A stretch of 8,518 nucleotides of DNA, taken from contig DABJ01000011.1 in assembly GCA_002102825.1 (NCBI GenBank), positions 56,021 to 64,538 on the forward strand, given 5' to 3'. The translations under genes and the position numbers were made by a program. The DNA comes from Candidatus Gastranaerophilales bacterium HUM_12 (GTDB lineage: Bacteria > Cyanobacteriota > Vampirovibrionia > Gastranaerophilales > Gastranaerophilaceae). Numbering within the stretch: position 1 is the stretch's first letter; every line of letters begins with the position of its first letter. Positions 7,317 through 8,518 of this stretch are shown one piece after another. Below the pieces are notes generated by a model that saw only the letters and a list, made by a program, of their open reading frames with translations, did not search any database and was not told the DNA's origin.

Positions 7317-7928
7317 CTAGATATATTTTTCAATAATTTTTTGAACTTGAATTTGAACTTCATCAATTGATTTTGTAGAATCTACAACTTTAATTCGCTG
7401 GGGTTCAAGTTTTGCAAGTTTTAAATAACCTTGTCTAACTCGGTTAAAAAATTCTTTACCGGCACTTTCCATACGGTCTTTTTCTGCACCAACTCTTTGC
7501 ATTGAAGTTTCAATATCAACGTCAAAAACAAAAGTTAAATCCGGTTTTTTCCCATTTGTTGCAAGGTCATTTAATTTATTGATTTGCGCAATATCAAGTC
7601 CTCTTCCATAACCTTGATATGCAACTGTACTATCTGTGTGTCTATCACAAAGTACAATTTTACCTCGTTCAATTGCAGGATTAACAATAATATCAATATT
7701 TTGCGCTCTATCAGCCAAAAACAAAAAGGATTCACATCTGTTTGAAACTTCTCCGTCATAATTTAGTAAAATTTTTCTAATATGTTCTCCCAGACCCTTT
7801 CCCCCAGGTTCTCTTGTTAGAACAACTTCAAAACCTTTATTCTCAAGATAAGCTTTTAACAAATTTAGTTGGGTTGTTTTTCCACAACCATCTGCCCCCT
7901 CAAATGTAATAAATAAACCTTTTTGCAT
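7317..7928 (-). CDS. tmk: Thymidylate kinase
   Basis: Phosphorylates dTMP to dTDP with ATP, an essential cytoplasmic step of dTTP synthesis. The P-loop is GADGCGKTT (11-19), followed by TREPGG (38-43), the DR-type motif in CDRHTDSTVAYQGYGRG (94-110), which binds dTMP, and the lid segment QRVGAEKDRME (144-154). A P-loop without the Arg of eukaryotic enzymes, together with basic residues in the lid, fits the bacterial type II class. At 203 residues the length is normal and no key motif is missing. The ATG at 7926-7928 is supported by AGAGG at 7934-7938, five bases upstream. The gene has its own apparent promoter just beyond and is cut off from rnpB by a terminator. Its stop is only 5 bp from the stop of the convergent SH3-like gene. 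Confidence 0.97.
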   Translation of the reverse strand: MQKGLFITFEGADGCGKTTQLNLLKAYLENKGFEVVLTREPGGKGLGEHIRKILLNYDGEVSNRCESFLFLADRAQNIDIIVNPAIERGKIVLCDRHTDSTVAYQGYGRGLDIAQINKLNDLATNGKKPDLTFVFDVDIETSMQRVGAEKDRMESAGKEFFNRVRQGYLKLAKLEPQRIKVVDSTKSIDEVQIQVQKIIEKYI

Positions 7929-7949
7929 ACAAACCTCTTTTTTTATTTA

Positions 7950-7977
7950 ATTATAACGTAAAAAAACGAACCGTAAA
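7950..7977 (-). promoter_or_regulatory. Sigma-70-type promoter of tmk, overlapping the rnpB terminator
   Basis: The minus strand has a perfect TATAAT at 7950-7955 and TTTACG at 7972-7977 (4 of 6 matches), 16 bases apart. Transcription would start near 7943, leaving a leader of about 14 bases. The -35 box lies within the loop and one arm of the rnpB terminator hairpin. Confidence 0.6.
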
Positions 7978-7992
7978 ACCGATTCGTTTTTT
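7961..7992 (-). terminator. Rho-independent terminator of rnpB
   Basis: The arms 7961-7973 and 7980-7992 form a 13-bp stem (one G-U pair when read on the minus strand) around a 6-base loop. The core is CGAATCG paired with CGGTTCG. On the minus strand it ends in a run of seven T (7960-7966). It lies 7 bases after the predicted 3' end of the RNase P RNA. The A/T flanks are symmetrical, so it might also act on the other strand, though no plus-strand gene leads into it. Confidence 0.85.
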
Positions 7993-7998
7993 ATAAAA

Positions 7999-8353
7999 GA
8001 TAAAGCAGCCCATAAGCCGTGTTCTGTTTTAGATAATCATCTGTCTGGTATTAGGATTACTCCTAATCTCTAGCGATTTTTCCGAAGATGGCGAACAACC
8101 TTAGCCTTCGATTCAATCTTGCATCCGACCGGGGTTTACCTAGCTGATACCTTCCGATATCACTGGTGAAGCTCTTAACTCACCGTTGCACCATCGCCTG
8201 TGATAAAAAAAATTTACCCATCGGCAGTCATCATTTCTGTGGCACTGTCCACCGACTCACATCGTCCGGAGTTTCTCCGGCGGTCTGTTCTTAGATGCAC
8301 GGACTTTCCTCACTTGTAATAATTACGAAGCGCGATTATCCGACTACTTTATC
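7999..8353 (-). ncRNA. rnpB: RNase P RNA, bacterial type A, cyanobacterial-like
   Basis: Catalytic RNA of ribonuclease P, which matures tRNA 5' ends together with the RnpA protein. Conserved blocks on the minus strand are GAGGAAAGTCCGTGC (5' strand of P4), AGTGCCACAGAAA, GGTAAACCCCGG, and ACAGAACACGGCTTA (3' strand of P4). The ends are set by a 12-bp P1 helix, 8342-8353 with 7999-8010, fully paired with G-U pairs allowed. P4 pairs as CCGUG with CACGG. P18 (8050-8067) is a 7-bp stem capped by a GUAA tetraloop. Order and wording of the blocks resemble cyanobacterial RNAs as I remember them. The length of about 355 is slightly below the usual 380-400. A terminator follows. No clear promoter is visible, and a protein gene ends two bases before the predicted 5' end. 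The ends are accurate to a few bases. Confidence 0.95.
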
Positions 8354-8355
8354 CG

Positions 8356-8518
8356 TTATTCTGTTACGTCCTTGTTAATTTTGATTGCACTTTGTGCCCA
8401 ACTATCAGAAACAGTAATTCTTCCGTCTTGATAAATACTCATTGTAAAACGGTCAAAACCACTGGTTCTTGCAGCGCACTTTGTAGAATCCTCAAGTGTT
8501 GCACCATCAGATAAATCT
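8356..8518 (-). CDS. 3' end of an unidentified protein gene
   Basis: An open frame enters from the right edge of the window and ends at the TAA at 8356-8358, giving the last 53 residues of a protein. It begins DLSDGATLEDSTKCAARTSG and ends with QSAIKINKDVTE. The alternation in FTMSIYQDGRITVSDSW suggests paired beta-strands. I do not recognise the family; the C-terminal part of a pilin- or pseudopilin-like protein is possible but weakly supported. Codon use (ACA, GAA, ATT, AAA) matches the neighbours, and the frame stays open over its full visible length. The start and most of the gene lie outside the window. The stop codon is two bases from the predicted 5' end of rnpB, so the two may share a transcript. 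Confidence 0.65.
   Translation of the reverse strand, partial: DLSDGATLEDSTKCAARTSGFDRFTMSIYQDGRITVSDSWAQSAIKINKDVTE

Noticed and set aside
8190..8225. Run of A on the plus strand followed by TTTACC inside the rnpB region, looking like a terminator or promoter
   Set aside because: It falls in the variable P12 arm of the RNase P RNA and has no matching partner elements.

Overview
This is an AT-rich bacterial chromosomal segment with short gaps and overlapping genes. It looks like ordinary housekeeping DNA: I see no insertion sequence, phage gene, CRISPR array or toxin cassette. Two features point to the cyanobacterial lineage. The RNase P RNA has cyanobacterial-type sequence blocks. The diadenylate cyclase gene sits directly behind lysA, as I recall for cyanobacteria, and not with cdaR and glmM as in Firmicutes. 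The low GC content and small uncharacterised proteins suggest a non-photosynthetic relative such as the gut Vampirovibrionia/Melainabacteria (for example Gastranaerophilales). That placement is an inference.

The left half (39-3959) lies on the minus strand. In transcription order it holds a small winged-helix protein, then lysA, cdaA and yitT, then a 116-residue uncharacterised protein with its own good promoter. lysA and cdaA overlap by one base, and cdaA and yitT are one base apart, so these three should be one translationally coupled operon. They make L-lysine from meso-diaminopimelate (a peptidoglycan precursor), the second messenger c-di-AMP, and a membrane protein with a soluble C-terminal domain. 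The third position, where I would expect uppS in a cyanobacterium, is the most interesting part of this half.

The divergent region 3960-4163 holds a clear promoter for pheT, a 12-bp perfect palindrome next to the winged-helix gene, and a tandem pair of 12-bp direct repeats just upstream of the pheT -35 box. On the plus strand, pheT (phenylalanyl-tRNA synthetase beta chain; no pheS in the window) is followed 7 bp later by a secreted SH3-like protein. This pair converges on tmk with only 5 bp between the stop codons.

The right end (7317-8518) is again on the minus strand. In transcription order it has the 3' end of an unidentified protein gene, rnpB starting about 2 bp after that gene's stop codon, a Rho-independent terminator, and tmk. 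The apparent tmk -35 box lies inside the rnpB terminator hairpin. rnpB was placed by its conserved core blocks and by a 12-bp P1 helix that fixes both ends. I see no flamboyant new system. The best leads are the lysA-cdaA-yitT operon, the protein gene abutting rnpB, and the unassigned regulatory repeats at 3987-4083.
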